Origin: an uncultured Aquimarina sp.
Lineage (GTDB): Bacteria; Bacteroidota; Bacteroidia; Flavobacteriales; Flavobacteriaceae
DNA: 64,000 bases
Direction of reading: 5' to 3'
Assembly: GCA_947493495.1 (NCBI GenBank)
Contig: CANLRN010000011.1
Location: 36,337 to 100,336, forward strand
This document shows, one piece after another, positions 24,616 through 34,037 of this stretch. Below the pieces are notes generated by a model that saw nothing but the letters and a program-made list of their open reading frames with translations, did not search any database and was not told where the DNA came from. Within the stretch, counting starts at the first letter, position 1. Each line of letters starts with the position of its first letter. The position numbers and the translations under genes were made by a program.

Positions 24616-27015
24616 TTACTTTTGGTATTTTTTCTTGCGTATAAAAGAAAAAAGAAAACCAAAAATTCCTAGGGCTATTAGTGGAATAATTAGATTGATA
24701 ATTTGCCAAAAAGTTTTATTAGCGACTACTTTTTCTATGTTTAGAAAGGAGATATTCACCTCTTTTCCTCTTACACTTATAATACCAGAATCATCTAAGA
24801 GAAAATTTACTGTATTGAGTAAAAATTCCTTATTGCCATATTGTAGATTCATATATGGGTCGTATCCAAGAGTAACAGGTTTTCCTTTTCTCATGCTATT
24901 TTTGATTACATCTCCATCTGCAACAATGACCATTTTAGTGGCTGTACTGATATCTTTTTGTTGCTCTAATTTTAAGGGTTTTATCCTGTCTTTATATGCA
25001 GATTTAAAACTGCCTTCTAATAAAACAGCTAGATTATGATTACCTGTTTTATAGGTAGTTATATCAGGTTTTTGTCCAATAATTGTATTGAGGTTATACT
25101 CTTTTGGGATACCTTCTAGTTTTGACTTATCAGAACTGGTAAGTAGTATGGTTTTGTCTACAGTATTTTTTAAGGTATCAATCTGATTAGAAAATTCAAA
25201 TTTTACAGACTCTATGTTTTTAACGATTGGGTGATTAGAAGTGCTTTTAGTCAGCGATGCATAGAACCAACGATAAGGTGTAAATTGTGTGTTATTTCCT
25301 TCTCCAGAAGCTAACATAATAGGAGCAGAGTATAAATCATTAACGATAACAGGATTGATACGGACACCATAAGAAAATAAAAGATCTCCTAATTTTAAGT
25401 CCTGAACAAAGGCAATAGCCGATCCATTAGATATTGGTTTAAAAAGACTGTCTAGTTCCATGCCTACAGATTCTAGCATCCAGAGTGATTTGCCACCATT
25501 CATAGTATATTGATCTAAAACATATTTTTCTTTTTCAGAAAAAACTTGTGTAGGTTTGGCATTAATGATCATATCAAATCGCTGTAAATCTTTTAATGTT
25601 TTTTCTGGATTAGATGCTACAGAATCTAGAGTAAATGCGCCAACAAAATAATATTCTTGTAGGGTTTTTATGAAATCAGCTATTTTTGCATCTGGTAGCT
25701 GTCCATTTCCTTTGAGAACTGCTATTTTTTGTTTTTTTGGATGGATTAATTTCTTTAGCGCATCGACAAATATATATTCTAATTGTTGGATAGAATTATT
25801 TACTCGTTCTTCTGTTGTAGCACCTAGCGTATTTTTGACTAATGAGACCTTTACCGTTTTATTTTGGTAATTGATAATAGCCCATGGAATTACAGTTTCG
25901 ATCTCTGTTTTACCACTTTCCTGTACACTTACCTCCATAGGAGTGAGTCCTAATCGTTGAAGTTCTTCTAATGTTTCTTTTCTAAACTCCTCTTCTTCGA
26001 TAGGATTTGTAAATGCAAATTGAACGCTAGGATTAATAGAAGTAAACTCTTCTAATAATTGTTTAGTTTCGGTTTGTAACCTTCTAAATTCTGAAGGAAA
26101 ATCTCCTTCGAGTAATACATCAATTGTAACAGGAGTTTTGACTTCATTAATCAAAGATTTAGTTGCAGTGGAGATTGTATAGCGTTGATCATTAGTAAGA
26201 TCAAAACGATTGTAAGCAGTATTAGCAATAAAATTAAGTACTACAGATCCTAAAATTGCAATTGCCGAATGCGTAATTATAGCTTTTATGTTTTTTTTCT
26301 GAAGTGCTATAATTGTTAAAAAAACAAATACACTGACAATACTAATAAAATATACAACATCTCTAGTATCAATAATACCTTGACTGATACGCTCATAATG
26401 TAATTGCATTCCTATTTGTTCAATTGTGTAGCCAGCAGTTCCTAACAATTGATAATCAGCAATACTACTAAAACCAAAATACCATAGAAAACAAAGAAAT
26501 ATAGCTACTAAAAATGCTACTATCTGATTATTGGTAATTGAAGATGCAAAAACTCCAATAGCAGTATAAGATGCGCCAAGTAATATTAAGGCTATATATG
26601 AACCAATGATACTACCCGAATCAATATTACCAATTGGCTTGCTCAGCTGATATATCGTAAGTATATATAATAAGCTGGGTAATATGGCAATGCATATTAG
26701 TATAAAGCTTCCGAGATATTTTCCAAGTACTAATTTCCATAATTGAATAGGTTTAGTAAGTAACAGCTCTAATGTACCTTGTTTTTTCTCTTCAGAGATG
26801 CTACGCATTGTAATTGCCGGAATTAGTAATAATAAGATCCAAGGAGCAATAAAAAAGAAAGGAGATATATCAGCAAAACCACTGTCAAGAATATTGAATT
26901 GCCCTTTAAAAACCCATAGAAAAAGACCATTAAGTAATAAAAATACACCTATCGTTAAATACCCTACTGCAGAAGTAAAAAAAGTATTTATTTCTTTTCT
27001 AATGATTGGAAACAT
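24616..27015 (-). CDS. gldFG: Fused gliding-motility ABC transporter subunits GldF-GldG
   Basis: The 799-residue protein joins two proteins that are usually separate. Residues 1-240 are GldF, an ABC permease with about six membrane segments and the SISEEKKQGTLELLLTKPI segment. From about 241 the sequence is GldG: a membrane anchor, FDLTNDQRYTISTATK, a large periplasmic ABC-transporter-like domain and a C-terminal membrane helix ending FSFIRKKKYQK. Between them, at an A8 run near 26291-26298, there is no stop codon and no nearby in-frame ATG, GTG or TTG that could start GldG alone. The ATPase GldA is not in this window. In Flavobacterium GldA, GldF and GldG are needed for gliding. The promoter region lies in the 56 bp before the start. 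Confidence 0.93.
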   Translation of the reverse strand: MFPIIRKEINTFFTSAVGYLTIGVFLLLNGLFLWVFKGQFNILDSGFADISPFFFIAPWILLLLIPAITMRSISEEKKQGTLELLLTKPIQLWKLVLGKYLGSFILICIAILPSLLYILTIYQLSKPIGNIDSGSIIGSYIALILLGASYTAIGVFASSITNNQIVAFLVAIFLCFLWYFGFSSIADYQLLGTAGYTIEQIGMQLHYERISQGIIDTRDVVYFISIVSVFVFLTIIALQKKNIKAIITHSAIAILGSVVLNFIANTAYNRFDLTNDQRYTISTATKSLINEVKTPVTIDVLLEGDFPSEFRRLQTETKQLLEEFTSINPSVQFAFTNPIEEEEFRKETLEELQRLGLTPMEVSVQESGKTEIETVIPWAIINYQNKTVKVSLVKNTLGATTEERVNNSIQQLEYIFVDALKKLIHPKKQKIAVLKGNGQLPDAKIADFIKTLQEYYFVGAFTLDSVASNPEKTLKDLQRFDMIINAKPTQVFSEKEKYVLDQYTMNGGKSLWMLESVGMELDSLFKPISNGSAIAFVQDLKLGDLLFSYGVRINPVIVNDLYSAPIMLASGEGNNTQFTPYRWFYASLTKSTSNHPIVKNIESVKFEFSNQIDTLKNTVDKTILLTSSDKSKLEGIPKEYNLNTIIGQKPDITTYKTGNHNLAVLLEGSFKSAYKDRIKPLKLEQQKDISTATKMVIVADGDVIKNSMRKGKPVTLGYDPYMNLQYGNKEFLLNTVNFLLDDSGIISVRGKEVNISFLNIEKVVANKTFWQIINLIIPLIALGIFGFLFSFIRKKKYQK

Positions 27016-27071
27016 AGATAATTGACCGTTTTTTATTGATAGTTATTGACTTATTATTAAGTAAATATAAG

Positions 27072-27362
27072 TTATTCACACACTCTTTTTGCACTCCAAG
27101 CTTCTGGCTTTTGACTAAACTTATTTTTTGTATTAGCCCAAACTTCTCTAAATAACGTAGAGTTCCGATAGTTATTGAGATGCGCCTCAGATTCCCAATG
27201 GCTGTATGTAAAAAATTGATTAGTATAGTGTGTATCTCTAACTAATTTTAGATGAGAACACCCCTCATAATTCCGTATTTTATCTTTGACTAGCTTGAAA
27301 TTATCCAGAAAAGCATCAATTTCTTCTGGTTTAAATCCCATTTTTACAATTCGTATGATCAT
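27072..27362 (-). CDS. ABM-family (antibiotic biosynthesis monooxygenase-like) protein
   Basis: This 96-residue ferredoxin-like alpha/beta barrel protein has the marks of the ABM domain. It begins MIIRIVKMGFKPEEIDAF, then NYEGCSHLKLVRD, TYSHWESEAHLNNYRNS and an FREVWANTKNKF end. Family members are small dimers that oxidise quinols, degrade haem or have no known activity; the substrate cannot be told from sequence. It lies 56 bp upstream of gldFG on the same strand and may share its transcript, although no functional link is evident. Confidence 0.85.
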   Translation of the reverse strand: MIIRIVKMGFKPEEIDAFLDNFKLVKDKIRNYEGCSHLKLVRDTHYTNQFFTYSHWESEAHLNNYRNSTLFREVWANTKNKFSQKPEAWSAKRVCE

Positions 27363-27719
27363 TTTATCAATTTCAATGTGTGAGCCATATAGAATTTGGC
27401 AAAGATGTAAATCTACAAAGTTTTTTGTTTACTCAAGAGAATGGCTGTATTGAAGTACAATTAAACGTGTATTTAGATAAGAAGTTTGCATTGTATAGAT
27501 GATCTGGACAGAAATGAAGAAAACAGCTTACTTTTTGTAAAGCATTAACCTTAATATTTCCTTTATTTTTGATAATAGTAATTTTATGTGCTATCAAAAT
27601 CTTATAACAATATTAACAAATTAGTTTCTTTCGGAGATATTTATACTATTGAGTTTTTTATTACGTTCTTGTTTTAGTTTAACAAAAAATTAATACTTTA
27701 AAACTCAACAAAAAAAGAG
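27363..27719 (+). other. 357-bp divergent intergenic region, GH9 leader
   Basis: It separates the ABM gene (minus) from the cellulase gene (plus). A TATTTTTG box at 27564-27571 with a TTG 26 bases upstream (27535-27537) is a possible, widely spaced promoter that would give a leader of about 140 nt. No ORF was seen. Confidence 0.4.
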
Positions 27720-29912
27720 ATGAAACAACTTAACTTATTTTTTTTATTACTAGTGTTTTCAAGCACATTCATTACGGCACAGAATTTTAATTACGGAGAA
27801 GCTTTACAAAAATCATTATTTTTTTACGAAGCGCAACAAGCAGGGGTATTACCCGAGTGGAATCGAGTGAGCTGGAGATCAGATGCTACTACAATGGATG
27901 GGATGGATGTAGGATTAGATCTTAATGGGGGCTGGTATGATGCTGGAGATAATGTAAAATTTAATTTCCCGATGGCCTATAGTGTAACCGTATTGGCTTG
28001 GGGTGCTATAGAATACGAAGATGCATACAGGCAGAGCGGACAATGGGAGATTATAAAAAGAAATTTGAAGTACGTAACGGATTATTTGATAAAATGCCAT
28101 ACAGCGCCTAAAGAACTATATGGGCAGTTAGGTAATGGGCAAGAGGATCATGCTTTTTGGGTTGCACCTGAAGTGTATCCAGACCCTAGACCGGCTTATA
28201 AAATTGACGCTAGTAATCCAGGATCTGATTTAGCAGCAGAAACGGCCGCTGCAATGGCAGCTACAAGTATTTTATTTAAGGATTCTGATCCAGCGTATAG
28301 TGCAACATTGATTTCTCATGCCAAAGAGTTATATACTTTTGCAGACGAAAATAGAGGAGTATATTCAGAATCTATAACAGATGCTGCTAATTTTTATAAA
28401 TCATTTAGTGGATTTCAGGACGAATTGGTTTGGGGAGCTGCTTGGTTATACAGAGCTACCGAAGAATCAACATATCTTACCAAATCAGAATCAGAATATG
28501 CAAATCTAAGTACAGAAGGCCAAACAGGTCTTAAATCTTATAAATGGGGATTAGCTTGGGATGATAAGTCATATGGTTGTTATGTGTTACTTGCAGAACT
28601 AACAGGAAAAACACAATATAAAGAAGACGCTGAACGGCATTTAGATTTTTGGACAGATGGTTTTAATGGAGAACGATTAACGTATAGTCCTGGAGGGCAG
28701 GCACATCTTACACAGTGGGGATCTTTAAGACATTCTTCGAACACAGCTCTGTTAGCATTTATTTATAGTGATATGGTAGCTGTTTCTACAGCTAAAAAAG
28801 CAAAGTATCACGATTTTGCTGTAGATCAGATTAATTATGCTCTAGGTGATAATCCAATTAATAGAAGTTTTATGGTAGGTTTTGGTAATAATCCGGCGAA
28901 TAATGTACACCATAGATCCGCTCATGGGCCTTGGGGGAATTCATTACGGGATAGGCCAGCCACGCCAAGTCATACCTTATTCGGAGCATTAGCCGGAGGA
29001 CCTTCTTCGCCTAATGATCAGTTTGTAGATGATCGCGGAGATTTTATAGCTAATGAGGTGGCTTGTGATTACAATGCATGTCTTACTGGAGCTCTTGCAA
29101 GAATGTATGATGAATTTGGAGGGAATCCACTGTCTAATTTCCCAGAAGAAGAAGTGCCAAACAGAGATGAGATCAGAAGTTTGTCAAAATTTAATAGTGA
29201 TAATGATTTTGGAGCTACTGTCAGAGTACGAGTTCAGAATAGAACAGCTTGGCCAGCTAGAGTAACAGATAAATTGTCTTTTCGATATTTTATGGATATT
29301 ACCGAAGCTGTAAATCAAGGATTTTCTATTGACGATTATCAGATTCAGGTTAATTTTTCTCAGGGACCAACTACCTCTAGAGTGGGAACTTGGGATGAAG
29401 ATAACAATATATATTATATAGAAGTTTCTATGGAAGGTGATAAGATAGCACCAGTAGGAGACCCTAATTTCCGTAGAGAAGTACAGATAAGTATTCAATC
29501 TCAAAATGGAGCTCCTTATGATAAGTCTAATGACTGGTCTGCTGATGGGCTTAATGGAGGAGATGAAGTTGTTAGTACCAATGTTCCTGTGTATGATGAT
29601 GGAGTATTAATATTTGGTAGAGAACCACAAGGAAATGTACTATCTACAGATGGTTTTAATGAATTAAAGCTTGCAGTATATCCAAATCCTGTTGCGAATA
29701 CTCTTAATATATCTGGTAACTTAGATGTATTGAACAGTGCAAAAATTACGATTACAGACATAAATGGTAGTATCATTACATCTGTATCGGATTTTCATTC
29801 AAGCGCAAATGTTTTAAATATCAATACAGCTGATTTAGCATCTGGATTGTATTTCTTACATATTGCTTCTGGCAATAAAAACGAGCTTACAACTAAATTT
29901 TTAAAAATGTAA
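27720..29912 (+). CDS. Secreted GH9 endoglucanase with CBM3-like module and T9SS tail
   Basis: This 730-residue protein has a signal peptide (MKQLNLFFLLLVFSSTFITA). The GH9 domain (about 22-465) shows NYGEALQKSLFFYEAQQAG, the catalytic-base motif GGWYDAGDN (Asp74, Asp77), the HHRSAHGPW His motif near residue 397 and the acid in NEVACDYNA near residue 446. Residues about 485-645 form a CBM3-type domain beginning VRVRVQNRTAWPARV, typical of processive GH9-CBM3c enzymes. The last 75 residues (VYPNPVANTLNIS to LTTKFLKM) are a type-A T9SS sorting domain, so the enzyme is exported to the surface or medium. It should hydrolyse beta-1,4-glucan (cellulose). No sus or PUL genes are adjacent. Confidence 0.95.
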   Translation: MKQLNLFFLLLVFSSTFITAQNFNYGEALQKSLFFYEAQQAGVLPEWNRVSWRSDATTMDGMDVGLDLNGGWYDAGDNVKFNFPMAYSVTVLAWGAIEYEDAYRQSGQWEIIKRNLKYVTDYLIKCHTAPKELYGQLGNGQEDHAFWVAPEVYPDPRPAYKIDASNPGSDLAAETAAAMAATSILFKDSDPAYSATLISHAKELYTFADENRGVYSESITDAANFYKSFSGFQDELVWGAAWLYRATEESTYLTKSESEYANLSTEGQTGLKSYKWGLAWDDKSYGCYVLLAELTGKTQYKEDAERHLDFWTDGFNGERLTYSPGGQAHLTQWGSLRHSSNTALLAFIYSDMVAVSTAKKAKYHDFAVDQINYALGDNPINRSFMVGFGNNPANNVHHRSAHGPWGNSLRDRPATPSHTLFGALAGGPSSPNDQFVDDRGDFIANEVACDYNACLTGALARMYDEFGGNPLSNFPEEEVPNRDEIRSLSKFNSDNDFGATVRVRVQNRTAWPARVTDKLSFRYFMDITEAVNQGFSIDDYQIQVNFSQGPTTSRVGTWDEDNNIYYIEVSMEGDKIAPVGDPNFRREVQISIQSQNGAPYDKSNDWSADGLNGGDEVVSTNVPVYDDGVLIFGREPQGNVLSTDGFNELKLAVYPNPVANTLNISGNLDVLNSAKITITDINGSIITSVSDFHSSANVLNINTADLASGLYFLHIASGNKNELTTKFLKM

Positions 29913-30535
29913 ATTAAGAAAACACTATTTGAAAGATTTATAGTAATTAAAATAATCATAGTAAAAAATAGTATTTTAAAAAAGAGGTCACCAAAGAGCA
30001 GTATCTAAAAACCGATTTATGTATTAGGACTTCGACAAGAAGCTTTCAAATGCAATAAACACTGATATTTTCTTAATTTTAGCGTAGCACCATCACCGCT
30101 ACGATTACATTAAAAAACATAGGGAAACGGTAATGTTTGCAGCAGTTGAAAGATAGAATAGATTTCCTCATGCATACAGCGGGTTTAAGTAATATATAGA
30201 GTCGAAAGATAACCACACCACACTATTTCATCATATTTCGCTCACTATTACAAGATTATCTTCATATATGTTTTATTATAAATATATGACTCTTAGGTTG
30301 TCCTCTTTTTATGTAGTAAAACTCTAATCTGAAAAGAACAAAATCAGATAATGAATATAGCTATTATAGGAAGACTGTTATTCCAGTTGTTTAGTAGGTT
30401 TATTTCAGTATCTAGCAAGATTTTAGGTTCTATAGAAAGCTAAATAAATACTCTTCAGCTAATGTTCGTGAATCTATTTTTGTTTGCGCTAGGTATACTT
30501 ACTTAGTATACGTTAATAGATTAGATAAGGTTTAT
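29913..30535. other. 623-bp intergenic region between GH9 and SAM hydrolase genes
   Basis: It lies between convergent genes. It holds a short CGTAGC...GCTACG hairpin near 30090-30111 and the degenerate repeat A copy 3 (30314-30432). I saw no credible ORF and no clear terminator with a U-run. Confidence 0.5.
30314..30432 (+). repeat. Dispersed intergenic repeat A, copy 3 (degenerate)
   Basis: It keeps the start (AAACTCTAATCTGAAAAG) and the middle (TTTCAGTATCTAGCAAGATT) of repeat A but has diverged widely elsewhere and lost the terminal hairpin. It appears to be an old copy. Confidence 0.5.
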
Positions 30536-31366
30536 CTACTCAAAAGTGATGCTTACTGTATCTCTATACTGTAGTCCGAATAAGCTAGAGGCACCACCTA
30601 CAGTTTTAGGATTACTTTTATAGATAGCAAGTTCTAGATAACCAGAAGAATTAAATATGGCGAGTTTTTTACCTTCCTCTTCGCGTTTGTTTTTTTCTAT
30701 TTTAAAATTAATGGCATCACTATATCTCTTATAAATAGTATCAAAAATGGCACTTCTGGCAGTAATTTTAAAATTTCGTCCTTTTCCGATATCTTCAAAA
30801 AGTTTTTGAGTAATATTGGTAATTAGATTTCCATAATTATCGATATAGATAATACTACCTACAATTTGTTTTTCACCTAGATTAACAATAGGGGTAATAC
30901 CCGTAATCATTTTTACTTCAGAGATTGGTTTTCCGATAACTTCTAATGTTCCTCCTCGGGCAATATGACATGCAGTAGCTACAAATACGTCTAGTACAGG
31001 AAAATTAGTACCTATTGTTTTATGGATATTAATCGTTACTATTTTTTCTGGCTTGTATTCTGATGCGATCAGAGAAATCAATCCATTATTGGCACAGATA
31101 AAATAATGATCATCTAATTTTACAGCGATATGTTGATTTTCTGGGTTTAATTCACTGTCTATTCCTATGATATGGATACTTCCTTTTGGGAAATTTGTAT
31201 AAGCATTTTGGATAATATACGAGGCTTCGATAATATGGAATGGAGAAATGCCATGAGAAATATCTACAATTATGGTTTCAGGTAATTGGGTGTATATAGC
31301 ACCTTTTACAGCAGACACGAAGTGATCTTTGGTTCCGAAATCTGTAGTTAAGGTAATGATTGGCAT
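30536..31366 (-). CDS. SAM hydroxide adenosyltransferase (DUF62 family)
   Basis: This 276-residue cytosolic protein has the DUF62 N-terminal signature ITLTTDFGTKDHFVSAVKG. It continues with IVDISHGISPF, GSIHIIGIDSEL and YFICANNGLISL, and the C-terminal domain has IIYIDNYGNLITNI and FNSSGYLELAIYKSN. The family hydrolyses S-adenosylmethionine to adenosine and methionine; fluorinases and chlorinases are relatives with a halide site. The sequence fits the common hydrolase type. It is convergent with the GH9 gene and divergent from phoH. Confidence 0.9.
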   Translation of the reverse strand: MPIITLTTDFGTKDHFVSAVKGAIYTQLPETIIVDISHGISPFHIIEASYIIQNAYTNFPKGSIHIIGIDSELNPENQHIAVKLDDHYFICANNGLISLIASEYKPEKIVTINIHKTIGTNFPVLDVFVATACHIARGGTLEVIGKPISEVKMITGITPIVNLGEKQIVGSIIYIDNYGNLITNITQKLFEDIGKGRNFKITARSAIFDTIYKRYSDAINFKIEKNKREEEGKKLAIFNSSGYLELAIYKSNPKTVGGASSLFGLQYRDTVSITFE

Positions 31367-31757
31367 GTAGCTATTTTTAGTAGTCCAAAATTTAGTTAAA
31401 ATTATCTACTCTAATAATTTCTATATATTGATATAGCAATACGTATAGATTTTAAGCGATAGGGTTGTTTAATTGTCATAAGTTGTACTAAGATTATTAT
31501 CTATAGAATTGTTATTATTTTTTTTTCTTATAAGCACTTAAAAATATGTAAATTTGCTAAGAAGTTATAAAAGCTTTTTGTGAAACCTTAAATGATACTT
31601 AATGACATATGAGTACTATTTTTACCATTTATACCCAACGTATATGATCCAACAAAATATACAGCTTTTTATTTTTGGTTTCCCAGCAAAAATTTTAAAT
31701 AGCTTTGACAAACTTAATCATTCCCAAAAACAAATCATACTAAAATTCTTATAGCTT
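31367..31757 (+). other. 391-bp divergent region with candidate phoH promoters
   Basis: Two TAnnTTTG boxes on the plus strand, TAAATTTGC at 31549-31557 and TATTTTTG at 31670-31677, precede phoH by about 200 and 80 bp. Neither has a clear TTG at the right distance. A short ORF beginning MIQQNIQ near 31644 was not judged real. Confidence 0.35.
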
Positions 31758-32714
31758 TTGAACGAACTAATTATCGAACTAACAGAAATAAATCCGAGAG
31801 AGTTTTTCGGACTTCAGAATAGTAATATTCAACTATTAAAAAAATATTTTCCTAAACTAAAGATTGTTGCCAGAGGTAGTAAAATGAAAATATATGGGGA
31901 TGAGGATATGCTCGAAGAGTTTGATACCAGACTCAATATGCTTTTAGAACATTTCGGGAAATACAATAAATTAGATGAAAATGTAATAGAACGAATACTG
32001 ACTAGCGATAGTAAGGCAGATTATGAAACATCTGCTGTTAGTGGCCAAGTATTGGTTCATGGTGTAGGAGGGAAACTGATCAAAGCCCAAAGTGCTAATC
32101 AACGAAAATTAGTAGAATCGTGTGCCAAAAATGATATGGTATTTGCAATAGGACCAGCAGGAACAGGAAAAACATATACAGGAGTAGCATTAGCAGTAAA
32201 GGCATTAAAAGAAAAATCTGTGCGTAGAATTATCCTCACTCGGCCAGCAGTTGAAGCAGGAGAGAATCTTGGATTTTTACCAGGTGATCTTAAAGAAAAA
32301 CTAGATCCATATATGCAACCCCTATATGATGCATTACGCGATATGATTCCAGCAGAAAAACTAGAAAGTTTTATAGAAAAAGGGGTTATACAGATTGCCC
32401 CGATGGCATTTATGCGTGGACGTACTCTAGATAATGCTTTTGTTATTTTGGATGAGGCACAAAATACAACTCATGCACAGATGAAAATGTTTTTAACGCG
32501 AATGGGTAAAAATGCCAAGTTTATGATTACAGGTGATCCAGGACAAATTGACCTACCTCGTAGAGTAACTTCTGGGCTTAAAGAAGCTCTGTTAGTTCTA
32601 AAAGGTGTTACAGGAATAGGTGTTATTCACCTAGATGATAAAGATGTTATCCGTCATAAATTGGTAAAAAAAGTCATTGCTGCATATAAAGAAATTGAAA
32701 ATAGAAATGGTTAA
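31758..32714 (+). CDS. PhoH-family ATPase
   Basis: The 318-residue protein starts at TTG (31758), which gives the family N-terminus NELIIELTEINPREFFG; the next ATG would remove the KH-like N-terminal part. The PhoH ATPase domain has Walker A GPAGTGKT, the ILTRPAVEAGENLGFLPGD segment, Walker B FVILDEAQN and MITGDPGQIDLP. PhoH/PhoL proteins are cytosolic ATPases linked to RNA metabolism and often sit near ybeY in other bacteria, though not here. purC follows after 84 bp on the same strand, with a 9-bp tandem repeat between. Confidence 0.93.
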   Translation: MNELIIELTEINPREFFGLQNSNIQLLKKYFPKLKIVARGSKMKIYGDEDMLEEFDTRLNMLLEHFGKYNKLDENVIERILTSDSKADYETSAVSGQVLVHGVGGKLIKAQSANQRKLVESCAKNDMVFAIGPAGTGKTYTGVALAVKALKEKSVRRIILTRPAVEAGENLGFLPGDLKEKLDPYMQPLYDALRDMIPAEKLESFIEKGVIQIAPMAFMRGRTLDNAFVILDEAQNTTHAQMKMFLTRMGKNAKFMITGDPGQIDLPRRVTSGLKEALLVLKGVTGIGVIHLDDKDVIRHKLVKKVIAAYKEIENRNG

Positions 32715-32756
32715 ACTCATTGTGAGTTGATAGTAAAGGAGATCTGAAACCTGAAA

Positions 32757-32792
32757 CCCAAAACACCCAAAACACCCAAAACACCCAAAACA
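32757..32792 (+). repeat. Four tandem copies of a 9-bp unit before purC
   Basis: CCCAAAACA is repeated four times without change, ending seven bases before the purC ATG (32799). It therefore occupies the normal ribosome-binding region. A copy-number change would alter leader length but not frame. Confidence 0.9.
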
Positions 32793-32798
32793 CATTGA

Positions 32799-33746
32799 AT
32801 GAATACACTTATAGATACAAATTTTAATTTTCCAGGGCAACAATCAGTATATAAAGGAAAAGTAAGAGAAGTATATACTATTAATGGAGATCTATTGGTA
32901 ATGATAGCTACGGATCGCTTGTCAGCATTTGATGTGGTAATGCCTAAAGGAATACCCTACAAGGGTCAGATTCTGAATCAGATCGCTACACAAATGATGA
33001 AGGCTACCGAAGATTTGGTTCCTAATTGGTTAATCGCCACCCCAGATCCTAATGTATCAGTAGGACATCTTTGTACACCTTTTAAAGTAGAGATGGTAAT
33101 AAGAGGATATATGTCAGGTCATGCCGCGAGAGAGTATAAAGCAGGCAAACGAATATTATGTGGTGTGCCTATGCCAGATGGCATGAAAGAAAATGATAAA
33201 TTTTCTGAACCGATAATCACACCATCTACCAAAGCTGATAATGGAGCACATGATGAAGATATTTCTAGAGAAGAGATTTTATCAAAAGGAATTGTTTCTG
33301 AAGCAGATTATCGGATTTTAGAAGAGTATACCCGAAAATTATTCCAAAGAGGAACAGAGGTTGCTACTGAACAAGGGTTGATCTTAGTAGATACTAAATA
33401 TGAATTTGGGAAAACCAAAGACGGAAAAATTGTTCTGATTGATGAGATTCATACCCCAGATTCTTCACGCTATTTTTATGCTGATGGGTATGCAGAAAGA
33501 CAACAAAAAGGAGAAGCTCAAAAACAATTGTCTAAAGAGTTTGTACGACAATGGCTGATTAGTAATGGTTTTCAAGGAAAAGAAGGACAGCAAATCCCAG
33601 ATATGACAGATGCTTATATCAATTCGGTATCTGATCGATATGTAGAATTATTCGAAAACATCACAGGAACAACTTTTGATAAAGCTGATGTTTCTAATAT
33701 CCCCAATAGAATAAAAGAGAATGTGTTGAGGTATCTAAATAATTAG
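32799..33746 (+). CDS. purC: Phosphoribosylaminoimidazole-succinocarboxamide synthase
   Basis: This 315-residue SAICAR synthase is of the longer type. Signature segments are [12 protein letters not shown], the substrate loop [39 protein letters not shown] and [30 protein letters not shown] (the last holding the metal-binding acidic residues). It joins CAIR and aspartate with ATP in de novo purine synthesis. It lies 84 bp behind phoH. The 9-bp repeat array directly upstream replaces a recognisable ribosome-binding site, although Bacteroidota genes often lack one. Confidence 0.96.
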   Translation: MNTLIDTNFNFPGQQSVYKGKVREVYTINGDLLVMIATDRLSAFDVVMPKGIPYKGQILNQIATQMMKATEDLVPNWLIATPDPNVSVGHLCTPFKVEMVIRGYMSGHAAREYKAGKRILCGVPMPDGMKENDKFSEPIITPSTKADNGAHDEDISREEILSKGIVSEADYRILEEYTRKLFQRGTEVATEQGLILVDTKYEFGKTKDGKIVLIDEIHTPDSSRYFYADGYAERQQKGEAQKQLSKEFVRQWLISNGFQGKEGQQIPDMTDAYINSVSDRYVELFENITGTTFDKADVSNIPNRIKENVLRYLNN

Positions 33747-34037
33747 TAGGCTTACGCGATAAGAAAGCTGTTATATATAAAGATTACATTAAACTATTGC
33801 CATTTTTAATAGCATATATCTTTATTGTTGCTCTTAAACAAGAAAATCAATTTTTTGGAGATGAGAATAGATATGTTTTATGCTGCTAAACTATTAGAAG
33901 GAACTAATGCTAGTGATGCATATGGCGAGTATTCTTTTTTATGGAAACGATATGGTTATCCAATGGTTTGTATGCGATTGTCCTATACATAAATCATAGG
34001 ATATTCGTTCTTGTCTTTTTTTATGTATCTTTAAAAC

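Noticed and set aside
24605..25039. 144-codon plus-strand ORF
   Set aside because: It lies antisense to the GldG part of gldFG, which is clearly coding.
32757..32792. CRISPR-like array
   Set aside because: The 9-bp units are directly adjacent with no spacers, so this is a simple tandem repeat.
33860..33991. 43-codon plus-strand ORF upstream of the T9SS propeller gene
   Set aside because: No recognisable domain or signal and no clear promoter; it could be gene debris.
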